Of a stretch of 64,000 bases of DNA, positions 42,728 through 51,286 are shown piece after piece. Made by a program: the position numbers and the translations under genes. Source of the DNA: Dyella sp. BiH032 (GTDB taxonomy: Bacteria; Pseudomonadota; Gammaproteobacteria; Xanthomonadales; Rhodanobacteraceae); the NCBI RefSeq assembly GCF_031954525.1, contig NZ_CP134867.1, positions 4,588,001 to 4,652,000 on the forward strand, read 5' to 3'. How positions within the stretch are numbered: the first letter of the stretch is position 1; every line of letters begins with the position of its first letter. Under the pieces are notes generated by a model. It had not been told where the DNA came from. It saw only the letters and a list, made by a program, of their open reading frames with translations, and made no database searches.

Positions 42728-44425
42728 TCATCCGGACGTGACCGAAGGGATTTCCCGTGGAACCACCTTCCCCGCGGAAGAAAGACCGGACGCCCCCTGG
42801 CTGACCTGCCGCACATCCGACACCACCGCCCCCGCCTCCAGCGTGATCACCCGATCGGCCATAGAGAAATACCGGTCGTCGTGGCTGATGGCGATCACCG
42901 TCTTGCCGTTCGCCTTCAGCGCCGGCAGCAGGCTGCGATAGAAGTAATCGCGGAAGTGAATGTCCTGGTCCGCAGCCCATTCGTCGAAGAAGAAAATGTC
43001 GCGGTCCTCCGCATAGCACTGCAACAGCGCCAGCCGCTTGCGCTGCCCGGTGGAAAGGGCCAGCCGCGACAGCTCGCCCTCGTGCGTCTGCACCTGCTCG
43101 CCCAGGTCCAGCACGTCCAGCAGCTGGCCGATGCGCGCGTCCGAAAGCGGCTGGCCTTCCGCATCGAGCACGTGCGGAAAAAGAAAGAAGTCGCCGAAGA
43201 CGCCCGTGAAGCGCTCGCGATACCAGCGCAGATCGGCATCGACCGGCGTGCCGTCGATCGCCATGCGCCCTTCATGGGGCGCAACCAGCGAGCTGAGCAG
43301 AAGCAGCAGCGTCGACTTGCCGCTGCCGTTGCCGCCGACGATGAAGAGCATTTCGCCGCGCGCGACGGTGAGATCGATGGGCCCGATCGTGGGCTTCGCT
43401 CCCGTGCTGCCCGGATAGCTGTAGCAGACGCCCTCCAGGCGAATCTGGCTCCAGCCCTCCTGCGCATGCGCCCCGGCCGCACGTGGCGCGGACTCCGGAC
43501 GTTCCGTCGCGGTATCCAGCCCCATGCGCTCCAGATGCCTGAGGCTCGCGGTGCCGACGGCGACCTGCCGTCCCGCGCTCACGATGAAACCGACCGGCCC
43601 GCCGAGGAAGACCGCGCCGATCACGAAGTGCACGATGGTGTCCTGCGTCAGTCCCAGCAACGCATAGCCCAGGTACACGATCAGGAAGATGGCGCCGTAC
43701 ATCACGGCCATCGACCAGGCCTCGTTGAGGCCCAGGCCGGTATAGGCCCGCACCATCAGCCCGCGCGCGCGCAGAATCGCCGGCGTCATCAGCTCGCCGG
43801 TGAAATGCGCCGCGCGCGCGGCATTGAGGGTCATCTCCTTCTTGCCGTCGCTGATGAAGCGGAAGTACTCGAACACCTTTTCGTTGGCGCGCCGCAGCTC
43901 GTCCAGCTTGCCCCGCATGGCGCGCGCCAGGGCCAGCGATACCGCGAACGTGGCGCCGAGAAACACGGCCAGCATGCCCAGCAGGGGCAGCGACACGGTA
44001 GCGAGGTAACCCGCGTACAGCACGGCCAGCAGTACGTTGTAGGCCAGGAGCGGCGCCACCAGGGCCAGCGGTGCGATGTTGGCGACGTCGTCGATCAGCG
44101 AGCCGAACACCGTGTGCCGGCGCTCGGCCAGCTTCTCGTATTCCAGTTCGATGAAGCGCTTCGACAGCTCCATGCGCAACTGCGCCACCAGGTTGCCGCC
44201 AAGCCGGGCCAGCATCAGCTGCGCGCACGCGCTGGTCGCCAGCAGGGCGAGCAGCCAGCCCACGCCGACCAGCAGCGGCCGCAGGGACTGCCCGAGCACG
44301 CCCTGCGACGCCAGCCGGTTGATGTGCGACAGCAGGGCCACCGTGCAACCCGCGCTGGCGCAGGACAGCAGCGCCGCGCCGGCGAGCGCCCGATAGTGCC
44401 GATACAGGAAGCGCCTGAGGATCAT
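42728..44425 (-). CDS. Cyclic-peptide-type ABC exporter (PvdE/SyrD/YojI-like) of the lanthipeptide operon
   Basis: 565 residues, permease and ATPase fused. About six transmembrane helices occupy 1-290. The ATPase has Walker A GGNGSGKST near residue 365, signature region SRLALSTGQRKRLALLQ and Walker B DIFFFDEWAADQD. This architecture is the PvdE/SyrD cyclic-peptide export family; E. coli YojI exports microcin J25. Unlike usual LanT proteins there is no N-terminal C39 peptidase, so it cannot cleave a double-glycine leader. It starts 13 bases after lanM and would move the modified peptide to the periplasm. Confidence 0.92.
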   Translation of the reverse strand: MILRRFLYRHYRALAGAALLSCASAGCTVALLSHINRLASQGVLGQSLRPLLVGVGWLLALLATSACAQLMLARLGGNLVAQLRMELSKRFIELEYEKLAERRHTVFGSLIDDVANIAPLALVAPLLAYNVLLAVLYAGYLATVSLPLLGMLAVFLGATFAVSLALARAMRGKLDELRRANEKVFEYFRFISDGKKEMTLNAARAAHFTGELMTPAILRARGLMVRAYTGLGLNEAWSMAVMYGAIFLIVYLGYALLGLTQDTIVHFVIGAVFLGGPVGFIVSAGRQVAVGTASLRHLERMGLDTATERPESAPRAAGAHAQEGWSQIRLEGVCYSYPGSTGAKPTIGPIDLTVARGEMLFIVGGNGSGKSTLLLLLSSLVAPHEGRMAIDGTPVDADLRWYRERFTGVFGDFFLFPHVLDAEGQPLSDARIGQLLDVLDLGEQVQTHEGELSRLALSTGQRKRLALLQCYAEDRDIFFFDEWAADQDIHFRDYFYRSLLPALKANGKTVIAISHDDRYFSMADRVITLEAGAVVSDVRQVSQGASGLSSAGKVVPREIPSVTSG

Positions 44426-44438
44426 CGCGCGGGCAGCC

Positions 44439-47303
44439 TCAGGCCGACAGCCGTTCGCGCTCGAACGCTGCCAGCTGCCCGCTCTCGCGGCTTTCCAGCA
44501 GCAGCGGCGACGGCATCGCGCAATCCGGATGCATGCGCACCAGCTGCAGGATGGAACCGGAGATGCCGCTCATCAGCCCCGGCGTGAATGCATCCCTGGC
44601 CAGGCCACCCACGATGCCGTGCTCCTCGATGCTGGAAAGGATCAGCGCGCTGTCGGGCATACCCGCCGGCGGCTGCAGATCCGGCGCGACCCGGCTCGCG
44701 CGCGACAGCAGCTCCCACAGACTCAGGTCGCCATGGCACAACGTGTGGCTGTAGCCCCAGCCGCTGCGCCTGGCCACGCGCACCGCGCGGCGCAGCACGT
44801 CCAGATGGCGCTCGCCACCCGTGCGGGCATAGAGATCGCACGCGGCAAGGCCGATGCCTACGCTGCCGTGGCACCAGGTATTGGGGAAGTCCAGGCTTTC
44901 CGGCTTGCGCACGTCGATCCAGTTGCCATGTTCAGGGCGGAACAAGGTTTCCTCGAAGTCGAACGCGCCCTCGCCCAGGGCGAGCCAGCGCCGGCGCTCC
45001 TCCGCGTGGCCGGCCGCACTCAGCCCGAGGCGGGTCAGCGCCCAGCCGATGCCGGTGGCGCCATGCGCGAAGCCGCCGATCGGCTCGTTGAACACAGACG
45101 CCGGCCAGCGCGCGCCGCGTTCATCGACGATCGCGGCCTGCTCCAGCCGCCGCCCGGCCTTCGCCGCCAATTCGAGCCAGCGCGCGTCCCCGGTCGCGTC
45201 GGCAAGCTGCAGCACGGGCACGATCGCGCCGGCCACGCCTTCCAGGATGTCCAGCACGCGCGCGTCGTCGAAAGGCCACTGCTCCATCGCATGGCCCTGC
45301 TTCACCGCCAGGGCGAGGAAGCCGGACTGCGGCTGCAGCTCATGCAGGGTGAGCCAGGCGAGGATCTGCGAGCCCAGCCCGATGAAACCGCCTACCGCCT
45401 CGGCGGGCCGCGCCTCCTCAGTGCTGCGCAACACCTTGAGCACGCCGCCCAGCGCTTCTTCCACGCCGTCCACCGCATCGACGCGGCCATGCCGCATTTC
45501 CTGCTGATAGGCGGCTAGCGCGATGGCAATGCCGCTCAGGCCGACGTAGAGATTCGCCTCCAGGCTGCGCATGGCCCAGCCGCTGCGGCCGAGGACCGGG
45601 CTGATCCAGGTGAGCGTGCCGTCCTGGCCGCGCACCGACAGTTGCAGCAACTCTTTCAGTGTCAGCGCCGCCATGGTGCGGCGGCGGCGGTCCAGATCGT
45701 CCGCGCTGGGCCGCGCCGGCCGCAGGTCGTAGGGCACGCGCCGGTCGTCGTTCAGGCGCGCATTGAGATGGGCCGTGACCATGGCACCGCGGATGGTGAG
45801 TTCCTCCAGGTCCGCGCGCATCGCCAGCCAGCCGTGGAAGACCTCGTCGAGCTGCGCCTGGTCGAGCGCGTTGGCGAACACCGGGATGTCGCCGTAGCGC
45901 ATGTCGTCGATCTCGGCCGCGATGGCCGCCGGCTCAGACGGCGCGATCAGCGAGACGGCCGAGTTCTTTTCCAGCAGATCGCGCGCGCGCTCGATCGCGG
46001 CCGCCTCGTCGTGCAGCGACGCCGGATGCCACAGCATGCGCAGGATTTCCACGTAGACCTGCGTCGGCCGGCGAATGCGGCGGATGCGGCAGCCGAGGAA
46101 CGCCGCCAGCTTCGGCGCGAGCGCGCCCTCGCGATGCATCGCCGCGAAGCGGGCGGTAAGCGCCTGGAAGCCATCGACGATGTCGGACCAGTAGTGCGCG
46201 ATGTTCGGTTGCTCGCACGGGTGGTTCCTGGCCACGTCGATGTCGACGCTGACCAGGCCGAAGTGCGCCTCGGCGGTGCCATGCCGGATGATCTCCGGTA
46301 CGCGGATCTTCGGCTGCTCGCCGGGCAGCGCGCCGATCGCCGAGATGTCCACGCCGTCCAGGCCAAGCACCGGCGCGCGGAACGGCACCAGGCCGGTGCG
46401 CAGTACCGACGAGCGGATCATCGCGTCGGCCAGGTCGACCGCCTGGCCCAGACCGGACGGCTTGCCGGGCGGATCGGGCACGAACAGGCTTTCCACGTCC
46501 ACCACGTAGGGCACCGGTCCCGATGCAATCAGGTTCTCGTGATGGATGTCGGTGCCGCCGAGCAGGCGCATCACCGCCAGCCAATGGCCGATGTTGCGAT
46601 AGAAGGTCTTGAGCTCCGCATCGTCGGCGCAATAGCGGTGTTCGGCGAAAGCCGTCCACCCGTAGGCGCCGCGATCGAGCACGGAAGGCACGCGGATAGG
46701 ATCCGCCTCGCCTTCGAACAGGCCGTCGAGAAAAGCCGCCAATACCGCGTCTACGCGCAGCGAGCGCGGCTTGTACATCGCCTTGCCGCCGGCGAATGCG
46801 AGCTGCGCCACGGTCTGCCCGCCATCGTGCACATCGCCTTCGCCCAGCCGGACGGCCTGCAAGGCACCGAGGGGACGACCGATGAACGCCGACAGCGCTT
46901 CGCGGTCTTCGGCGATCCGCGCGGCCATGGTGACGATGGCGTTGCCCAGTTGCGCCAGCGCGCGGCCCAGCCGCGCCTCCAGCACCGGATAGCGCCGGCG
47001 CAAGGCATCCTTGAACGGCTCCTGCGTGGCCAGCTCCAGGAACTGCACGAACTTCTCGCGCTCGTCTTCCGCCGTGAGCTGCCCGGAGAGCTTGGCCGCG
47101 TGCAGTTCCAGCAGCAACACGCGGTTGAGCTTGCGCGAGGCGCTCTCGCGCAGCGCGCGCAACGCCTCCTGCAGGAGCACGGCGCGTTCCTCGGCGCCCA
47201 GTCCCGGCACCGACAGCAGCCGTTCCGTCATCGCCTGCCGGGCATCGGCCGTGAGGAAATCGATGATGACGAGGAACGTATCGTTCGAAGGCGCTTCGCT
47301 CAT
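44439..47303 (-). CDS. lanM: Class II lanthipeptide synthetase LanM
   Basis: 954 residues. The N-terminal two-thirds is the DUF4135 dehydratase domain with a kinase-like active site (GTDIHHENLIASG, Asn257) that phosphorylates and eliminates Ser/Thr. The C-terminal LanC-like cyclase has the zinc ligands Cys811 (WCHGSVGIGLA), Cys856 and His857 (LCHGDLS), with spacing as in known LanC enzymes. It dehydrates the precursor and forms (methyl)lanthionine rings in the cytoplasm. RBS GGATGGAG precedes the start. It lies between precursor and exporter genes. LanM enzymes are unusual in gammaproteobacteria compared with Gram-positive bacteria. Confidence 0.95.
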   Translation of the reverse strand: MSEAPSNDTFLVIIDFLTADARQAMTERLLSVPGLGAEERAVLLQEALRALRESASRKLNRVLLLELHAAKLSGQLTAEDEREKFVQFLELATQEPFKDALRRRYPVLEARLGRALAQLGNAIVTMAARIAEDREALSAFIGRPLGALQAVRLGEGDVHDGGQTVAQLAFAGGKAMYKPRSLRVDAVLAAFLDGLFEGEADPIRVPSVLDRGAYGWTAFAEHRYCADDAELKTFYRNIGHWLAVMRLLGGTDIHHENLIASGPVPYVVDVESLFVPDPPGKPSGLGQAVDLADAMIRSSVLRTGLVPFRAPVLGLDGVDISAIGALPGEQPKIRVPEIIRHGTAEAHFGLVSVDIDVARNHPCEQPNIAHYWSDIVDGFQALTARFAAMHREGALAPKLAAFLGCRIRRIRRPTQVYVEILRMLWHPASLHDEAAAIERARDLLEKNSAVSLIAPSEPAAIAAEIDDMRYGDIPVFANALDQAQLDEVFHGWLAMRADLEELTIRGAMVTAHLNARLNDDRRVPYDLRPARPSADDLDRRRRTMAALTLKELLQLSVRGQDGTLTWISPVLGRSGWAMRSLEANLYVGLSGIAIALAAYQQEMRHGRVDAVDGVEEALGGVLKVLRSTEEARPAEAVGGFIGLGSQILAWLTLHELQPQSGFLALAVKQGHAMEQWPFDDARVLDILEGVAGAIVPVLQLADATGDARWLELAAKAGRRLEQAAIVDERGARWPASVFNEPIGGFAHGATGIGWALTRLGLSAAGHAEERRRWLALGEGAFDFEETLFRPEHGNWIDVRKPESLDFPNTWCHGSVGIGLAACDLYARTGGERHLDVLRRAVRVARRSGWGYSHTLCHGDLSLWELLSRASRVAPDLQPPAGMPDSALILSSIEEHGIVGGLARDAFTPGLMSGISGSILQLVRMHPDCAMPSPLLLESRESGQLAAFERERLSA

Positions 47304-47324
47304 GCTCCATCCCCGGCGGTCAGG

Positions 47325-47364
47325 AAAAAGGTTCGTCCGCAGCCGTGGCGCGCCACGGCTGCGG
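47325..47364 (-). terminator. Attenuator-like hairpin between precursor and lanM
   Basis: A perfect 12-bp stem (47337-47348 with 47353-47364) with a CGCG loop lies 10 bases after the precursor stop. On the minus strand a run of five T follows seven bases past the stem. Such partial terminators commonly raise precursor mRNA above synthetase mRNA in lantibiotic operons. Confidence 0.72.
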
Positions 47365-47374
47365 CGAAGTCACA

Positions 47375-47563
47375 TCAACAACACAGGACGGGGCGCGACG
47401 CCGTGCACGAGCTGCAGTTGGTCAGCAGCGCGATGTCGGTATTGGTCACGGCGGCAATGGTCACCACCTGGCCTTCGGTGTACAGCGGGCCCGCCGGGTT
47501 GGCGTAGCCGTTCACGCTATCGGAGCCCTTCAGCCAACCTTCCAGGATGTTCTCGGTCTGCAT
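47375..47563 (-). CDS. lanA: Lanthipeptide precursor peptide (LanA)
   Basis: 62 residues from the ATG at 47563, with a strong AAGGAG 8 bases upstream; an in-frame GTG three codons earlier is inside the RBS spacing and rejected. The leader part (about 1-34) includes GYANPAGPLYTEG; NPAG occurs in mersacidin/lichenicidin-type leaders. The C-terminal part holds eight Ser/Thr (35, 40, 42, 48, 51, 52, 54, 56) and four Cys (50, 53, 61, 62), ending LTNCSSCTASRPVLCC, enough for up to four thioether rings. No GG/GA processing site is present. Immediately upstream of lanM, which is decisive context. Confidence 0.88.
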   Translation of the reverse strand: MQTENILEGWLKGSDSVNGYANPAGPLYTEGQVVTIAAVTNTDIALLTNCSSCTASRPVLCC

Positions 47564-48202
47564 GGGTGTCACTCCTTACGTTGATTGAGTTGGAACAAGG
47601 CGCTCGATGGACGCACGTGCCTTACCGCAGTGAGCGCTGCTGCGATGAGATACCGACGCCTTGCGCGGCCGCGATGATCCGGCGTTCAGGCCGGTGCGGG
47701 GCGATACGGCGGAAAAGAAGCGCGGACGTCGCGCGGAGGCGAAAACACACACGAACACGGTGGCGCGATGGCGGTCCTGCGCATGGACAACGGCAGCGGG
47801 GTCATGCGTCGTGCGCGACGATGGACCGCTTCCTTGCCATCGACGTCCTTGCCATCGGTGACTCCCCTGGTGGCGATCCAGTCTCGCCCTGTCTGCTCCA
47901 TCACGCGATGCCCCCTGCATGCGCTCTGGCCACCTGCTGTGGCCGTGTCCTTGAAATGCCCTGGCGGGCATGCCGATATGTCCGAAGATTTATCAATCAA
48001 CGATCCGCGTGAAGGGAATGTGATCCCGCGTCGCCATTGGGTTTGCCGGTCGTCGATGCGCGTTTCTTCATCCCGGCCAGGTTTGTCCAATGCGATGGCG
48101 ATCACATTCCGTCACGTGCATGACGAATGGCGGCGCGGATTCGCGGTTCCCGCTAAAACGCTACCCTTCGCCCACTCCCGCGCTTTCCCCGAGGACATCT
48201 TC
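47564..48202. other. Divergent intergenic region between lanA and the S9 peptidase gene
   Basis: 639 bases. It must contain the promoters of both flanking transcripts. A weak leftward candidate is TTGATT/TATCGG around 47970-47995, but it is far from lanA. No operator dyad or regulator gene was seen. Open frames here are Arg-rich and look spurious. Confidence 0.45.
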
Positions 48203-50434
48203 ATGGCTTGCAGCTCTTCGCCAAAACGTCAGCGGCTTGCTTTTCGCCTCGCGCTCGCCGTCTGTGCCTTCGCGCTGAATCCGCTATCGGCCCACGCCAC
48301 CGTGACCGACGGGAAGACAGACGATCCGCCGCGGGCGCGGGCGGACGACGTGGTCGAGCACGTCTTCGGACAGACGCTGCACGATCCCTATCGCTGGATG
48401 GAAGGCGAGAACAACGCCGAGTTCCAGCGCTGGCTCACCGCACAAGGCCAGTACACACGCGCCAAGCTCGATGCGCTGCCCACGCTGAAGTCGTGGCAGG
48501 AGATCCTGCAGAAGACCAGCGGCGGCACGGTGATCCACCGCATGCAGCGCTATGCGGGCGGGAAACTGTTCTTCATCCGCCAGGAGGGCCAGGGCAGCGG
48601 CACGCTGATGGTGCGCGAGAAAGACGGTACCGAGCGCGTACTGCTCGATCCGGCCGCGCAGCAGGTCGAAGGCGGCCACGCTTCGATCACCCTTTACGTG
48701 CCTTCGCCCGATGGCAGCAAGGTGGCGGTGAACACCGACCGCGGCGGCAAGGAAGTGACGCGGCTGGAAGTGTTCGATGTCGACACCGGTAAATCGACCG
48801 GCGACGCGGTCGAACCCGTATGGGGCGAGTTCGGCGCGGACTGGCTGCCCGATGGCAGCGGCTTTGCCTATACCCAGATGGCACCACCGGACCAGCGCAC
48901 CGGGGGCGATCCGATCCAGGACATGCGCTTGCGCTTCCACCGCCTCGGCACGCCCCCGGCGCAAGACCCGTTCCTGTTGCGTGCCGGCCACGGCGAAGGC
49001 AGCAACGCCTCCTTCCCCATTCCTTCCAACCGTTTTCCCACGGTGGACTTCCCTGCCGGATCGCGCTGGGCGCTGGCCGCGGCCTCCGGCGCGCAGCCGG
49101 AGATGCGCTATTGCGTGGCGCTCCAGGCCGATGCCGTCAAAGCGGACGCGAACTGGCGCTGCATCGCCGGCCTCGACGACAAGGTGCAGGCGGCCGCACT
49201 CCACGGCGACACGCTCTACCTGGTCTCGGCCCGCACGCACTCCAACGGACAGTTGCTCGCGCTGGACCTGGCGCGCCCCGACGCCACGCTCGCGGACGCG
49301 CGCCCGCTCCTGCCGCTGCAGGATGACGAGATCATCGTCGGCATCACGCTGACCGATACCCAGACGCTCGTCGCGGCGCGCGATGCGCTGTACGTCAAAG
49401 TGGCCAAGAACGGCACCGACAGCATCCGCCGCATCGACTACGCCACCGGCGAGGACGAGGCGGTACCGATGCCACTGCCCGGCACGGCCTCGCTGTTCCA
49501 CGCCTATGGCGAGCAGGGTGGCTTCCTGCTCGAACTGCGCGGCTGGACCACGCCGCCGAAGTCGTGGCGCTACGACCCGGCCGATCGCACCATGCACACG
49601 CTCGGCCAGGACGAGGCGAGCCCCGCCGACTACAGCATGGTCGAAGTGACCGAGACCGAGCTGGTGAGCAAGGACGGCACGCGCGTGCCGCTTACCATCC
49701 TGCATCGCAAGGATGCCGCGACGAATGGCAGCCATCGCGCCATCCTGTACGCCTACGGCAGCTTCGGCCTCTCTGTGGTGCCGACCTTCGCGCCGGTACG
49801 GCTGGAATGGGTCAAGCACGGCAACGTCTTCGCCTATGCGCACGTGCGCGGCGGCGGCGAGAAGGGCGAGGACTGGCACATCGCCGGCAAGGGCCCGAAC
49901 AAGCACAAGGGCGTAGAGGATTTCATCGCCGGCGTGGCACGCCTGAGCGAACTGGGCTACAGCCGTCCGGACCGCACCGCGCTCATCGCCGGCAGCGGCG
50001 GCGGCCTGCTGATCGGCAAGGCGGTGGACGACTATCCCAAGCAGTTTGGCGCGGCCGTGTTCCGCGTCGCGGTGCTCAATCCGGTGCGCCTGATGCACGC
50101 CGCCAACGGCGCCAACCTGATCGGCGAGATGGGCGACCCGCGCCAGGCCTCCGACTTTCCCTTCATGCTGGCGATGGACCCGTACCAGAACATCCGCCCC
50201 AAGACGGCATATCCGCCGGTGCTGCTCAACGTCGGCCTCAACGACAGCCGCGTATCGCCGTGGGAAACCGGCAAGTACGCCGCGAAGCTGCGTGCCTCCA
50301 ACACCAGTGGCAAGCCGATCTGGATCCGCACCAATGCCAACGGCGGGCACGGCATCCAGGTTTCGCTGGGCGCCGAGGCGGCGGAGTATGCGGACATCTA
50401 CGCGTTCCTCGACGCGCAGCTGCCGACGCCCTGA
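48203..50434 (+). CDS. Periplasmic prolyl-oligopeptidase family (S9) serine peptidase
   Basis: 743 residues from the ATG at 48203. A signal peptide (LALAVCAFALNPLSAHA) directs it to the periplasm. An N-terminal segment HDPYRWMEGENNAEFQRWL is typical of S9A enzymes, a seven-blade propeller spans about 100-460, and the alpha/beta hydrolase domain carries the triad Ser598 (IAGSGGGLLIG), Asp681 (GLNDSRVSPWE) and His716 (NGGHGIQV). It cleaves short peptides, usually after Pro. The family includes FlaP-like enzymes linked to lanthipeptide leader removal. Being divergent from a lanthipeptide operon that lacks a leader protease is suggestive but not proof. Confidence 0.92.
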   Translation: MACSSSPKRQRLAFRLALAVCAFALNPLSAHATVTDGKTDDPPRARADDVVEHVFGQTLHDPYRWMEGENNAEFQRWLTAQGQYTRAKLDALPTLKSWQEILQKTSGGTVIHRMQRYAGGKLFFIRQEGQGSGTLMVREKDGTERVLLDPAAQQVEGGHASITLYVPSPDGSKVAVNTDRGGKEVTRLEVFDVDTGKSTGDAVEPVWGEFGADWLPDGSGFAYTQMAPPDQRTGGDPIQDMRLRFHRLGTPPAQDPFLLRAGHGEGSNASFPIPSNRFPTVDFPAGSRWALAAASGAQPEMRYCVALQADAVKADANWRCIAGLDDKVQAAALHGDTLYLVSARTHSNGQLLALDLARPDATLADARPLLPLQDDEIIVGITLTDTQTLVAARDALYVKVAKNGTDSIRRIDYATGEDEAVPMPLPGTASLFHAYGEQGGFLLELRGWTTPPKSWRYDPADRTMHTLGQDEASPADYSMVEVTETELVSKDGTRVPLTILHRKDAATNGSHRAILYAYGSFGLSVVPTFAPVRLEWVKHGNVFAYAHVRGGGEKGEDWHIAGKGPNKHKGVEDFIAGVARLSELGYSRPDRTALIAGSGGGLLIGKAVDDYPKQFGAAVFRVAVLNPVRLMHAANGANLIGEMGDPRQASDFPFMLAMDPYQNIRPKTAYPPVLLNVGLNDSRVSPWETGKYAAKLRASNTSGKPIWIRTNANGGHGIQVSLGAEAAEYADIYAFLDAQLPTP

Positions 50435-50492
50435 GCGTCCAGCACCGATGCGCCGCTGCTCACGACATGAGCGGTGGGCGCATCGACCAGCG

Positions 50493-50681
50493 CTATTCCT
50501 CGTCCACGCGCTTCCAGGCGTTCTCTTCCAGATCGGCCGGACCGGGCCGGCGTACACTTCCGGCCAGTCCGGCGAAGAAGCCCATCCAGCCGAACTGCCT
50601 GTCCACCGTGCCGATACAGCTCAGCGCGATCAGCGTGGCGCCGACCGCCCACAGGCCCCAGGACACATGCTTCCTCTTCAT
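50493..50681 (-). CDS. Small hypothetical membrane protein
   Basis: 62 residues from the ATG at 50681 with a strong GGGAGGAG Shine-Dalgarno. It has two short hydrophobic segments (LWAVGATLIALSCIG, FGWMGFFAGLAGS) and an acidic C-terminal tail ENAWKRVDEE. No family recognised. It lies 35 bases after the larger membrane-protein gene on the same strand. Confidence 0.65.
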   Translation of the reverse strand: MKRKHVSWGLWAVGATLIALSCIGTVDRQFGWMGFFAGLAGSVRRPGPADLEENAWKRVDEE

Positions 50682-50716
50682 CGGCTCCTCCCTTCCCTTG
50701 CCGGGGTGTGTCGCTG

Positions 50717-51148
50717 TCACGCTTCCTGCGCCGCGCCTTCCGCGGCGAAGCGGCGGTAGGCAAAATTGCCACGCACGCCGCTGATGAAGCACAGCAGCAG
50801 AATCACGGCGATGAAGAACCCGAAGCTCAAGGTCTGCGGCTGGGTGGCGAGCTGGTAGATCTTCTCGATCAGGAACAGGCCTAGTCCGGCGACGGCGAAG
50901 ACTTTCGAGCGCGCGCGGATCCGCCAGGCGATGACCGCGAAGAGCACGGCATCGAGATATGCGGCAGGCGTGACGCCCATGAGGCCGTTGGCGCCATGCG
51001 CCATGAAGATGCTCACCGTCGCCATGATGGCCGTGGCTGCGGCGCAGAAAGCCGCCGCCCACATGCCCTGATTGGACGCCTGGATGGCATCGGCGAGGTT
51101 GTCGAGCGTCGGCCAGTACCAGCGTACCGGCTGATGGCGATTAGCCAT
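50717..51148 (-). CDS. Hypothetical four-helix membrane protein
   Basis: 143 residues from the ATG at 51148 (RBS CAGGGG). After a hydrophilic Trp-containing start (VRWYWPTLDNLADAIQASNQG) there are four hydrophobic helices (AAAFCAAATAIMATVSIFMA, AYLDAVLFAVIAWRIR, VFAVAGLGLFLIEKIYQL, GFFIAVILLLCFISGV). Family unknown. Likely co-transcribed with the small protein downstream. Confidence 0.72.
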   Translation of the reverse strand: MANRHQPVRWYWPTLDNLADAIQASNQGMWAAAFCAAATAIMATVSIFMAHGANGLMGVTPAAYLDAVLFAVIAWRIRARSKVFAVAGLGLFLIEKIYQLATQPQTLSFGFFIAVILLLCFISGVRGNFAYRRFAAEGAAQEA

Positions 51149-51286
51149 GGTTTTCCCCTGTGGACGCGGCTCCCCCAGCCGCGCCGGCACGTTAGCACGG
51201 GTGCCATGCGCCTGCACGGCGGGACCACCTCTTGGCAGATCGTCCTATGGTTGGCTTCCTCGCCTCGCTCCAGTCGCCAGGACAAC

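Noticed and set aside
42881..44587. 568-codon open frame antisense to the ABC exporter and end of lanM
   Set aside because: Gln/Arg/His-rich low-complexity translation; the minus strand carries clear Walker motifs.
47686..48105. 139-codon leftward frame between lanA and the S9 gene, considered as a regulator or second precursor
   Set aside because: No helix-turn-helix, no Cys/Ser/Thr-rich tail, no Shine-Dalgarno.
48284..50557. 757-codon open frame antisense to the S9 peptidase gene
   Set aside because: Arg/His/Ala-rich and featureless, while the opposite strand encodes a protein with signal peptide and complete catalytic triad.
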